DNA from: Rhizobium sp. P32RR-XVIII
GTDB lineage: Bacteria > Pseudomonadota > Alphaproteobacteria > Rhizobiales > Rhizobiaceae
DNA: 64,000 nucleotides
Assembly (NCBI RefSeq): GCF_012641395.1
Contig: NZ_JABAIH010000008.1
Coordinates: 186,001 to 250,000 of the forward strand
Direction: 5' to 3'
Below the pieces are notes generated by a model that was not told the DNA's origin, ran no database searches, and worked only from the letters and a program-made list of their open reading frames with translations. The position numbers and the translations under genes are program-made. Below, in pieces: positions 1-8,628 of this stretch. The first letter of the stretch is position 1. The number at the start of each line of letters is the position of its first letter.

Positions 1-625
1 CGAAAAGGCGGCTGCGACCTTCCGTCAGGACGTTATCGACGCCCTGAACACGCCGAGCAAGGGTTTGTCGCCGCAGCGTGCCATGGAGGTCGCCCGGGCG
101 GTCCTGCCCCGTGACACGATCGCAACCTGCGACGCCGGCGCAAGCCGCCTGCTGATCGTCCAGAAATGGCAATCCTACGGCCCGCGCGAATTCCTGACTT
201 CCAACGGCCTCGGCTCGATGGGATATGCCGTGCCGGGAGCGCTCGGCGCTCGACTTGCCTATCCGGACAGGCCGGTGGTCGCGTTCACCGGCGACGGCGG
301 CTTCCTCATGGCGATTGCCGAACTGCAGACGGCCGTGCGCGAAAACCTGCCGATCATCGTCGTCGTGCTCGACGACCAGGAGATCGGCCTCATCCGGGTC
401 AAGCAGGAGATCAAAAAGATCCCAAAATACGGCATTTCGGTCGGCGGATGCGACTGGGAAAAGCTCGCCCAGGGTTTCGGTGCGGACGGCGTGACCGTCG
501 ACACGGAAAACGGCCTTCAGGACGCCCTCAAGGTCGCCCTTAAGACCGGCAAGACGACTGTTGTCGCGGTACGGATCGACGGATCGGGCTATGTCGACCA
601 GTTCAACGCCCTGCGCGAGCTTTGA
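1..625 (+). CDS. Thiamine-diphosphate-dependent enzyme, acetolactate synthase-like (3' part)
   Basis: The reading frame is open from the left edge (codons begin at base 2), so the gene starts outside the window and only about 207 C-terminal residues are visible. The visible part is the pyrophosphate-binding domain of the acetolactate synthase/benzoylformate decarboxylase superfamily. The segment SNGLGSMGYAVPGALGA leads into the GDGGFLMAIAEL thiamine-diphosphate/Mg motif around fragment residue 96, which ends in the hydrophobic strand IIVVVLDD. The substrate cannot be told: related enzymes include acetolactate synthase, sulfoacetaldehyde acetyltransferase and 2-oxoacid decarboxylases. A TTG at 65 is an internal codon, not the start. 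No partner gene follows in operon spacing; the next gene is 358 bases away. Confidence 0.85.
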   Translation, partial: EKAAATFRQDVIDALNTPSKGLSPQRAMEVARAVLPRDTIATCDAGASRLLIVQKWQSYGPREFLTSNGLGSMGYAVPGALGARLAYPDRPVVAFTGDGGFLMAIAELQTAVRENLPIIVVVLDDQEIGLIRVKQEIKKIPKYGISVGGCDWEKLAQGFGADGVTVDTENGLQDALKVALKTGKTTVVAVRIDGSGYVDQFNALREL

Positions 626-983
626 GCGCAGCGGTCCTGGTTTTTGCGAAGCGGCAGCGGCCAACGCCCACAAAGGAACGCCCTTGCCGCTTCCGCCACG
701 CATCGCCGCTGTGTTCGTGCGGCCGATGATCACGGCTCCCGCCTTGCGCCAGTTTCGAATCCCGCGACTGTCAACCTCCGCAATTCTGTCCCTACGCGCC
801 ACAGCACTCCAGCTCCAGAGCGCTGTTTCGGAGGAGCCCAGGAAAGACCGAAGCCGCCGAAATGCACTTCATCGAGGCAAAAGCGCAGGTTCCATCCAGA
901 CAAAATCGGTAACTGGGCTGCCCTGCAAACCCCTTCATCCATCATAATTTTTCACGGCGACTTAAAGGAAAAAGGGCGGTGAT
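626..983. other. Intergenic region, no gene seen
   Basis: This 358-base stretch lies between the thiamine-diphosphate enzyme and the giant sensor kinase. Overlapping short open frames exist on both strands, but none has a recognisable protein sequence or a convincing ribosome-binding site. The last 40 bases are AT-richer and contain the purine-rich AAAGGG stretch at 971-976, which probably serves the downstream GTG start at 984. No clear terminator or operator was found. Confidence 0.5.
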
Positions 984-3900
984 GTGCTAACATCCCGGCT
1001 CTGGCCAACTTGGGTGGACGAACTGGAGACGAATGTTGCGGCCAGTTTGCCAGGAGAGCTGGGCCTGGCGGTGAAAGTCCTGCAGATGACCCCAACTTTT
1101 CGGTTCGGCACTGAAGATGACGGCAGTTTCCAGCTTCTATGGGAAGACGGCGAACGCGTCTTCTGCCGGGGGTGGCATCTCGACCCTGACGGGACACGTA
1201 AGCCCGTGCTCGCGGTGCTGCCCGCCGCGGAGCATCCGACGCCCGCCAGTCTCGATCGTCTCGCTCACGAATATGGATTGAAGGACGAACTGGACAGCGC
1301 ATGGGCGGCGCGGCCGCTGGAGCTCGTGCGTGAACACGGTCGGGCCGTGCTGGTGATCGAGGACCCCGGCAGCGAGCCGCTCGACCGGCTGCTCGGTGCT
1401 CCGATGGAGATGGGAGAGTTCCTGCGCCTGGCCGTCAATATCGCCGCGGCCGTGTGTCAGGTCCACCAGCAAGGTCTCGTTCACAAGGACATCAAGCCGG
1501 CGAACATCCTGCTCGCCGGCGCGGGCGGAGAGGTGCGGCTGACTGGCTTCGGCATCGCCTCGCGCCTGCGCCGCGAGGAGCAGGCGCCGAAACCTCCCGA
1601 GTCCATCAGCGGAACCCTGGCTTACATCGCGCCCGAGCAGACAGGACGCATGAACCGGTCGGTCGACTCCCGAAGCGACCTCTACTCACTCGGCGTGACC
1701 TTCTACCAGATGCTTACGGGCAATCTGCCCTTCACGGCCGCCGATCCGATGGAATGGGTACACTGCCATATCGCCAGGACGCCGGTCCCGCCCGCTGAGC
1801 GGTGCAAGACGGTACCCACCATGATCTCAGCGATCGTCGTGAAGCTGCTCGCCAAAACGGCCGAGGAGCGCTACCAGACTGCCGCCGGGGTCGAGCAGGA
1901 TCTTCGACGCTGCCTGACGCAGTGGGAAGCTCAGGGGCGGGTCGACGCCTTTCCACTGCGCCAGTACGACACGCCGGATCGGCTCCTGATCCCCGAAAGG
2001 CTCTACGGCCGCGAGCGGGAGGTCGCGACGCTGCTCGCCGCCTTCGACCGTGTCGTCAAGGGCGGCGCTCCGGAGCTGGTACTGATCTCCGGCTATTCCG
2101 GCATTGGCAAGTCCTCCGTCGTCCATGAACTGCACAGCAGCTTGGTACCGCCGCGTGGCCTATTCGCCGCGGGCAAGTTCGACCAGTATAAACGCGACAT
2201 CCCGTATTCGACGTTGGCGCAGGCGTTTCAGAGCCTCATCCATCCGCTTTTGGGAGAAAGCGAAGCTGAGTTGGGCGGCTGGCGCGATGCTTTTCTGGAG
2301 GCGTTGGGCCCGAACGGACAGCTCATGATCGATGTGGTCCCCGAGTTGCGACTCATCATTGGAGAGCAGCCCCCAATACCTGATCTTCCACCCCAGGACG
2401 CCCAAGGCCGCTTCCAGCTGGTATTCCGGCGCTTTATCGGCGTATTCGCCCGGTCCGAGCATCCGCTCGCGCTGTTCCTCGACGATTTGCAATGGCTGGA
2501 TGCAGCGACGCTGGATCTCGTCGAACATCTGCTGGCGCAGCCGGATGTGCAGCATCTGCTGCTGATTGGTGCTTATCGGAGCAATGAAGTCGAAACCACG
2601 CATCCGCTGCGGCGCAAGCTCAAAGCTATTCGGCAAGCGGGAGCCATCGTCCATGACATTGCTCTTGCGCCTCTTCGCCAGAGGGACTTGGCGCAACTGA
2701 TCGCGGATGCCGTTTGCGGCACGCCGGAGGGGGCTCTCCCCCTTGCGCGGCTGGTGCACGACAAGACGGCCGGCAATCCATTTTTCGCCATCCAGTTCGT
2801 TTCGGCCCTCGCCGACGAGGGACTGCTCACCTTCGACCACAAGCCGGCGCGCTGGTCGTGGGACATCGAACGCATTCGCGCCAGGGGATACACCGATAAC
2901 GTGGCGGACCTCATGGTGGGCAAGTTGAACCGTCTGCCCGTTGAAACACAGGGAGCGATGCAACAACTCGCTTGTCTCGGAAACGTCGCGGCCATCAGGA
3001 CGCTGTCCCTGGTTTCTGGCACCGCGGAGGCGCGGGTTCATTCGGACCTATGGGCGGCCGTCCGCGCCGAGCTGGTTAAGCAACAGGAAGGATTCTATAG
3101 GTTCATCCATGACCGGGTACAGGAGGCGGCTTACTCGCTGATCCCGGAAGGCTTACGGGCCGAGGCCCATCTGCGGATCGGCAGGCAACTGGCAGCGCAT
3201 ACGCCTCCCGAGCAGCGTGAGGAGGCGATCTTCGAGATCGTCAATCAGCTTAACCGAGGCGCGCCTTTGATTTCGTCGCAGGATGAACGTGAGCAACTGG
3301 CTGAGCTCAACCTGATTGCGGGCAAGCGCGCCAAGGCGGCGACAGCCTATACCTCGGCGTTGAAGTATCTTGCGGTCGGCGAAATGCTGCTGTCCGAGGC
3401 GAGCCGGAAACGCAACTACCCACTCTTCTTTGCTGTTGAATTCCACATGGCCGAGTGCGAATTGCTGACGGCTGATTTGGCAGCGGCGAACACTCGGCTT
3501 TCGATGCTGGCACGGCTTTCCAGAGACGTGCATGATATCGCTGCCGTCGCACGTTTGCGCCTGACGCTTTACACGACTTTGGACCAGAGCGACAGCGGCG
3601 TGGAGGTCTGTCTTGAATACCTCCAACGGGTCGGCACCCAATGGTTACCGCATCCGACGAGAGAGGAAGTGCGTCGCGAGTACGATCGAATCTGGTCGCA
3701 GCTCGGAAGCCGGTCAATAGAGAGCCTCATCGACGGGCCTTTGATGAATGACGCAGACGCTCTAGCCACTCTCGATGTTCTGACCGAGGTCGTGACGCCG
3801 GCACTGTTCACCGATGATAATCTGGTTTCACTCGTCATCTGCCGGATGGTCAATCTCAGTCTCGAGCATGGTAACAGCGATGGATCATGCTTCGCCTACG

Positions 3901-6653
3901 TCTGGCTTGGCATGATTGCTGGACCGCACTTCGGTAACTATGAGGCCGGATTCCGCTTCGGCCAACTCGGCTACGACCTGGTGGAAAAGCGTGGATTGCA
4001 ACGTTTTCAGGCGCGTACCTATATGTCCTTCGGAAATCTCGTCATGCCATGGACGAGACACGTCAAGACCGGCCGCGATTTGGTGCGTCGCGCTTTCGAC
4101 GCCGCGAACAAGATAGGCGATCTCACGTTTGCGGCTTATACCTGCAACAACCTGAACACGAATCTTCTCGCGGCGGGTGACCCGCTCGCCGAGGTAGAAC
4201 TCGAAGCAGAGCATGGTTTTGCGTTTGCGAAGAAGGCGCGGTTTGGTCTCGTCATCGACATTATCAAGGCCCAACTTGGGCTTGTCCGGACGCTTCGCGG
4301 ATTGACGCCGAAGTTCGGCTCCTTTGATAGTGAGCAATTTAATGAGCTCGGTTTCGAACGCCATTTGGCGAGTGACTCGCGCCTGGCGCTCCCCGAGTGC
4401 TGGTACTGGATCAGAAAGCTGCAGGCGCGCCTCTTTGCCGGCGACTATGCCGCCGCCATTGACGCTTCATCAAGGGCGCAACGGCTGCTTTGGACATCTC
4501 CGTCTTTCTTTGAAGTGGCTGAGTATCACTTCTACAGTGCGTTGTCCCATGCTGCGTTCTGTGGCTCTGCCACGGCTGGCCAAAGCCGGCAGCATGCCGA
4601 GGCTCTCGCTGCCCATCACAAACAATTGCAGGTCTGGGCGGAGAACTGCCCGGAAAACTTCGAGAACCGCGCTGCCTTGATCGGTGCCGAGATCGCCCGC
4701 ATCGAAGGCCGCACGCTCGACGCCATGCGGCTCTACGAACAGGCCATCCGCTCGGCCCGCGCAAACGGCTTCGTCCACAACGAAGCGCTCGCCCATGAAT
4801 TGGCTGCGCGCTTCTACGCAGGTCATGACTTCGAGGATATCGCCCAGCTGTATCTACGGAATTCCCGGTATGGATACCTGCGCTGGGGAGCAATCGGCAA
4901 GGTCCGCCAACTGGATCAATTCTACCCTCAACTCGCGGAGCCACAGGCCGTTCCACTTCCGACGAGTACGATCGGGACACCCGTCGAACAACTCGATCTC
5001 GCGACGGTGATCAAGGTATCGCAAGCGATATCGGGTGAGATCGTGCTGGAGAAGCTGATTGATACGCTGATGCGCACGGCTCTCGAAAACGCTGGAGCCG
5101 GGCGTGGCCTGCTGATCTTTCCGAGAGGAGGCGAGCTCCGGGTCGAGGCCGAGGCGGAAACGACCGGCGGCGATGTCGCCGTCCATCTCCGTCCCGAGCC
5201 GAGCACGGCCCCCATGCCGGGAGCAATCGCTAATTTCGTCGCCCGGACCGGAGAACCCGTAATCCTCGACGATGCGGCAGCAGAAAACGACTTCAATGAT
5301 GCGTACATCCGCGACAACAAGCCCCGCTCGGTGCTTTGCCTGCCGCTGATCAAGCAAGGCCGGATGGTTGCGCTGCTCTATCTCGAGAACAATCTAGCGC
5401 CGCGCGTCTTCACGCCGGCCCGCATGGCGGTCCTCAAGCTGCTTGCGTCGGAGGCGGCGATTTCGTTGGAAAATAGCCGCCTCTATCGTGACCTCGAGGA
5501 GCGCGAGGCCAAGATCCGGCGCCTGGTCGATGCCAATATCATCGGGATTTTGATCATGACTCTGGAAGGCGAGATCATCGAGGCCAACGACGCGTTCCTG
5601 AAGTGCGTGGGCTACGACCGCGAGGATCTTGCAGCGGGACATATCCGCTGGACGAAGCTGACGCCCCCCGAGTGGCGATCCGTCGGCGAGCGGGCGGCGG
5701 CCGATATCCGCGCCAGGGGGAGCTGCGACCCGTTCGAAAAGGAATATATCCGTAAAGACGGCAGCCGGGTGCCAGTGCTGATCGCCAGTGCCGCCTTCGA
5801 CGAGGCGCGCAGCAAGGCGGTCATATTCGTACTCGACCTCACCGAGCTCAAGCGCGCCGAAGCGGAGGCCCGGGCCAGCGAGCAGCGGTATCGCGACATG
5901 CAGATGGAGCTGGCACATGCCAACCGGGTCGCGACCATGGGGCAGCTTACCGCCTCGATCGCCCATGAGGTCAATCAGCCGATCGCTGCAACCGTCACCA
6001 ATGCCCAGGCTGCATTGCGCTGGATGGACATGGAGCAGCCGGATCTCGCAGAAGTCCGCCAGGCGCTTGATCGGATCGCCAGGGACGGCAGGCGGGCTGG
6101 CGAGGTCATTAGCCGCATACGCGGGCAGATCAAGAAAGCCCCACCACAGCAAGACGTGGTCGACATCAATGAAACAATTGACGAGGTGATCAGCCTTGCC
6201 CGGAGCGAAATCACCAAGAACGGGATAAAGGTGGACAGGCAGTTCGCCGATCGCCTGCCGCTCCTGCAGGGCGACCGGGTGCAACTGCAGCAGGTGATCC
6301 TGAATCTGGTCATCAACGCTACCGAAGCCATGGGCACCATGATCGACGGTTCACGAGAGCTGCGGGTTCGGACGATGAAGGACGGCGCCAACTGCCTGTG
6401 CGTGGCCGTGGCTGATACAGGCCCCGGCCTGGGACCGGAGTTGCTCGAACTGATTTTCAGTCCCTTCTACACGACCAAGCCTGGCGGCATGGGCCTCGGT
6501 CTGTCGATCTGCCGTTCGATCGTCGAAGCGCATGGAGGTCGATTGTGGGCTGAGGCAGACAGCCCTCGCGGCGCGGTCTTTCAATTTACCCTGACTTCAG
6601 TAGCGGGTCCGCCTCTTCCCGCTGAACATGCCGACACGCTCGTGGGTGGTTAG
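984..6653 (+). CDS. Giant pseudokinase / AAA ATPase / GAF / PAS / sensor histidine kinase
   Basis: This 1889-residue protein belongs to the hybrid Ser/Thr-kinase-like, ATPase and histidine kinase family. An N-terminal kinase-like domain (about 1-310) has the catalytic-loop motif LVHKDIKPANILL near residue 165 and the segment SRSDLYSLGVTFYQMLTG. An AAA-type ATPase follows, with Walker A GYSGIGKSS near 370 and Walker B LALFLDDLQWLD near 495. A long helical repeat region leads to GAF (about 1340-1500) and PAS (about 1510-1625). A HisKA domain has its phospho-acceptor in IAHEVNQPIAA near 1659. The HATPase domain has NLVINATEAM near 1774, then DTGPG and GMGLGLSI. There is no receiver domain. The kinase-like domain has GFG in place of DFG and shows no lysine in the VAIK-equivalent VLAVLPAA, so it is probably catalytically dead. 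No membrane segments are apparent, so it is likely cytoplasmic. The GTG start is chosen for its upstream AAAGGG. No partner regulator lies next to it. Confidence 0.9.
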   Translation: MLTSRLWPTWVDELETNVAASLPGELGLAVKVLQMTPTFRFGTEDDGSFQLLWEDGERVFCRGWHLDPDGTRKPVLAVLPAAEHPTPASLDRLAHEYGLKDELDSAWAARPLELVREHGRAVLVIEDPGSEPLDRLLGAPMEMGEFLRLAVNIAAAVCQVHQQGLVHKDIKPANILLAGAGGEVRLTGFGIASRLRREEQAPKPPESISGTLAYIAPEQTGRMNRSVDSRSDLYSLGVTFYQMLTGNLPFTAADPMEWVHCHIARTPVPPAERCKTVPTMISAIVVKLLAKTAEERYQTAAGVEQDLRRCLTQWEAQGRVDAFPLRQYDTPDRLLIPERLYGREREVATLLAAFDRVVKGGAPELVLISGYSGIGKSSVVHELHSSLVPPRGLFAAGKFDQYKRDIPYSTLAQAFQSLIHPLLGESEAELGGWRDAFLEALGPNGQLMIDVVPELRLIIGEQPPIPDLPPQDAQGRFQLVFRRFIGVFARSEHPLALFLDDLQWLDAATLDLVEHLLAQPDVQHLLLIGAYRSNEVETTHPLRRKLKAIRQAGAIVHDIALAPLRQRDLAQLIADAVCGTPEGALPLARLVHDKTAGNPFFAIQFVSALADEGLLTFDHKPARWSWDIERIRARGYTDNVADLMVGKLNRLPVETQGAMQQLACLGNVAAIRTLSLVSGTAEARVHSDLWAAVRAELVKQQEGFYRFIHDRVQEAAYSLIPEGLRAEAHLRIGRQLAAHTPPEQREEAIFEIVNQLNRGAPLISSQDEREQLAELNLIAGKRAKAATAYTSALKYLAVGEMLLSEASRKRNYPLFFAVEFHMAECELLTADLAAANTRLSMLARLSRDVHDIAAVARLRLTLYTTLDQSDSGVEVCLEYLQRVGTQWLPHPTREEVRREYDRIWSQLGSRSIESLIDGPLMNDADALATLDVLTEVVTPALFTDDNLVSLVICRMVNLSLEHGNSDGSCFAYVWLGMIAGPHFGNYEAGFRFGQLGYDLVEKRGLQRFQARTYMSFGNLVMPWTRHVKTGRDLVRRAFDAANKIGDLTFAAYTCNNLNTNLLAAGDPLAEVELEAEHGFAFAKKARFGLVIDIIKAQLGLVRTLRGLTPKFGSFDSEQFNELGFERHLASDSRLALPECWYWIRKLQARLFAGDYAAAIDASSRAQRLLWTSPSFFEVAEYHFYSALSHAAFCGSATAGQSRQHAEALAAHHKQLQVWAENCPENFENRAALIGAEIARIEGRTLDAMRLYEQAIRSARANGFVHNEALAHELAARFYAGHDFEDIAQLYLRNSRYGYLRWGAIGKVRQLDQFYPQLAEPQAVPLPTSTIGTPVEQLDLATVIKVSQAISGEIVLEKLIDTLMRTALENAGAGRGLLIFPRGGELRVEAEAETTGGDVAVHLRPEPSTAPMPGAIANFVARTGEPVILDDAAAENDFNDAYIRDNKPRSVLCLPLIKQGRMVALLYLENNLAPRVFTPARMAVLKLLASEAAISLENSRLYRDLEEREAKIRRLVDANIIGILIMTLEGEIIEANDAFLKCVGYDREDLAAGHIRWTKLTPPEWRSVGERAAADIRARGSCDPFEKEYIRKDGSRVPVLIASAAFDEARSKAVIFVLDLTELKRAEAEARASEQRYRDMQMELAHANRVATMGQLTASIAHEVNQPIAATVTNAQAALRWMDMEQPDLAEVRQALDRIARDGRRAGEVISRIRGQIKKAPPQQDVVDINETIDEVISLARSEITKNGIKVDRQFADRLPLLQGDRVQLQQVILNLVINATEAMGTMIDGSRELRVRTMKDGANCLCVAVADTGPGLGPELLELIFSPFYTTKPGGMGLGLSICRSIVEAHGGRLWAEADSPRGAVFQFTLTSVAGPPLPAEHADTLVGG

Positions 6654-6967
6654 TCCGTGGCTCTGACCGGATCGTGGTCGGTGGCCGTTCGACGGTGCCC
6701 GCGTTCACGAGCTCAGGAAGCAGGCGAGCTGGTGACATATACCCGGCAGGGCGCAGAACAGTCCGGCGAGATCGTTCGCAAGGCTGTCACGGCCATGGAG
6801 CGCCATCGCTGATCCTCGAACCCACCCGCCAGCTACGTGCAAGCCGCCTCCAATACACATCCTGAGGGTGCATGATTCCTAAGATGCGAAATCGTGCATT
6901 CAAGCCGCAGGAACTGCGGTTAATCCCGTTTACGGCCCAAAGGGACCGTTCTTCCATAGAGGTTTAG
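6654..6967. other. Intergenic region with a possible gene remnant and an imperfect hairpin
   Basis: The first half carries a short frame resembling a chemotaxis-receptor fragment (listed separately). The second half is AT-richer. It includes the imperfect inverted repeat TGCATGATT ... AATCGTGCA (8 of 9 pairs) around 6870-6898, which could be an operator or a weak terminator. AGAGG at 6958-6962 is the probable ribosome-binding site of the next gene. No tts box or nod box could be recognised. Confidence 0.4.
6711..6812 (+). pseudogene. Possible methyl-accepting chemotaxis protein remnant
   Basis: In the frame ending with TGA at 6810-6812, the translation contains TRQGAEQSGEIVRKAVTAME. This resembles the pattern of repeated acidic, Ser, Gly and Val residues in the signalling domain of rhizobial chemotaxis receptors, where DRSGEVVRKA-like segments are common. 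Only about 34 codons are covered, there is no plausible start, and the receptor hairpin core is absent. If the resemblance is real, this is a degraded 3' scrap left by rearrangement. It could also be chance similarity. Confidence 0.25.
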
Positions 6968-7699
6968 ATGGTGAGCTTAAATCCCTCAGTTTACGGAAAT
7001 CCGGCTTTGGCTTTGGCAATTCACAGACCGGAAGCCTTGGCAGCGCATCAGGCGAAGCCGATAAACACGACGGGCGGACCTTCGGTAAATCTAATCCCCG
7101 GCGACGGAAATGTAGATGACTTCATCTACGATCCCGCCGGCAACTTTACTTCAGGCCGCGAGAATCTTCCTGATTCGGCTACACAAGAATCCGGTGCACC
7201 AGCGAGTGACGTGTCTGCAAATCTTTGGGAACATCCTGGTAAATCTCAAAAGGATATAGAGAAGAACAATCCCGCCTATCGACATTTTCAAGAATTGATC
7301 GCTGAAAGCGGAGGATACGAAGAAAATGCCATCAAAGACATCGCGGCCAGCCCGCAAAACCAGGCTATGAAGGAGGCGGTCGTCCGCGACGAAGCACCGA
7401 AACGTGCCAACGACCTGATCATGTGGACGAGTGGCCTCAATAACTTCATTGCCGCGTCGAAAACAGAGCAATATCAGACGGATGAAGCCTATCGGAATAA
7501 AATAGACGCGCTAACTGGCCGTCTGAAGGACATTATTTCGAACAATGTCCGCTACTTGACCAACCACACGAGCGTGAGCGGCACGTTAATTCGGGCCAAT
7601 AACGACGGCACATATTCCATCCCTGATTTCACGATCGGTTACGATGGAGACGTGCTCTATGCGCATTCTTCCACTGGCGGATCGCCCAATGCAATTTGA
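6968..7699 (+). CDS. Hypothetical protein, AT-richer orphan gene
   Basis: This 243-residue protein is not one I recognise. The ATG at 6968 is preceded by AGAGG at a good distance. The sequence is hydrophilic with no signal peptide or membrane segment. The N-terminal 90 residues are rich in Pro, Gly, Asn, Ser and Ala and look disordered. The middle (about 95-190) is predicted helical and charged, and the C-terminus ends in a Gly/Ser-rich tail. An unstructured, Ser/Pro-rich N-terminus before a helical body is seen in some secreted effectors, but that is only a resemblance. Its base composition is visibly more AT-rich than its neighbours and its codon choice is less GC3-biased, which suggests transfer. 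It stands alone between a sensor kinase and a divergent catabolic operon. Confidence 0.7.
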   Translation: MVSLNPSVYGNPALALAIHRPEALAAHQAKPINTTGGPSVNLIPGDGNVDDFIYDPAGNFTSGRENLPDSATQESGAPASDVSANLWEHPGKSQKDIEKNNPAYRHFQELIAESGGYEENAIKDIAASPQNQAMKEAVVRDEAPKRANDLIMWTSGLNNFIAASKTEQYQTDEAYRNKIDALTGRLKDIISNNVRYLTNHTSVSGTLIRANNDGTYSIPDFTIGYDGDVLYAHSSTGGSPNAI

Positions 7700-7845
7700 G
7701 ACCCTATTCAGCTAAACCAGCCGGAGATGTGGAAAGTAGCAGCGAAGCGACGTAGTCGCTCTTGAAAGGGACTCCACCGCAGACCTGTGAATTCGATTCC
7801 GGCGGCATAACGATGATTTATGGAACTAACGGCGTGGCGCGAGAC

Positions 7846-8589
7846 TCAAGCTTGCGTTGCCGTCTCGGGTTTCGTGTTGCTGAGGCGCACGAAGCTCATG
7901 GAGATGTGCGAGCGGCGAATGTGGCTCGCGGCGCTGACATCGCCGATCTCGACGGCGGTACGAACCTCGGCGATTTCGCGGGCAAAGATTGCCACCTCTT
8001 GTGCGAGGTTCATTTGGGAAATCGATTTGAGCCAGATCCGAGCGGTCTGATAGTAGAGGCGTTCGGAGATTTCGCGCAACGGTTCGTTCTCGGTCAGCCG
8101 CATCAGGCCGTGGAAGAAATCGATATTGAGCTGGGCGAAGGCGCGTGGATCGGGCTTCTGCTGCAGTTCGCTTCCACGGCGTTCGAGTTCACGGAATAGC
8201 CCAATCGTTTCGGGCGTCGGCGGAACGGGTGACAGTTTTCCGACCAGTTCGGCAAGTTCCATGCGAAGCTGATAGACTTGGACGAATGCGTCGATTTCCA
8301 CATCCGTCACTATCGTGCCCACGCCATGCACGGATCGCAGGAGACCCTGGGATTCGAGCCAGCCGAGCACGCGCCTGAGCGGCGTCCGGCTGATGCCGAA
8401 TTCGGCGGCGAGCGCTTCTTCGCTAAGCCGTGTTCCCGGCGGATAGTCAAGAAGGCAGATACGATTTCTGAGCAGCGTATAGATGCGCTGAAAGCGTTCG
8501 CGCGAGGCGTTCACCTGCGTTTCGTCACCGCCGCCGGACTTCGCCGCTCTAGCCATCTCGTAATCGTTGTCCGTCTCATATTCACGCAT
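7846..8589 (-). CDS. GntR-family (FCD) regulator, probable ectoine cluster repressor
   Basis: The 247-residue protein has an N-terminal winged helix (about 35-95) with the GntR signature PPGTRLSEEALAAEFGISRT. A helical FCD ligand domain follows, with the metal-ligand pattern LNIDFFHGLM and a distal RRSHIS. FCD regulators sense small acids and usually repress their cluster. It is the last gene of the minus-strand unit doeA-M20 deacetylase-gntR, starting 39 bases after the deacetylase stop. Known ectoine clusters use a MocR-type EnuR and/or GntR and AsnC regulators. By position this one probably controls both divergent units by binding the TTGTGTACAA sites at 11014 and 11097. The ligand is not determined by sequence. 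Confidence 0.85.
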   Translation of the reverse strand: MREYETDNDYEMARAAKSGGGDETQVNASRERFQRIYTLLRNRICLLDYPPGTRLSEEALAAEFGISRTPLRRVLGWLESQGLLRSVHGVGTIVTDVEIDAFVQVYQLRMELAELVGKLSPVPPTPETIGLFRELERRGSELQQKPDPRAFAQLNIDFFHGLMRLTENEPLREISERLYYQTARIWLKSISQMNLAQEVAIFAREIAEVRTAVEIGDVSAASHIRRSHISMSFVRLSNTKPETATQA

Positions 8590-8628
8590 GGACGATGGAT
8601 CCTTTGTCGGGTCTCATCGTCCCTTACA

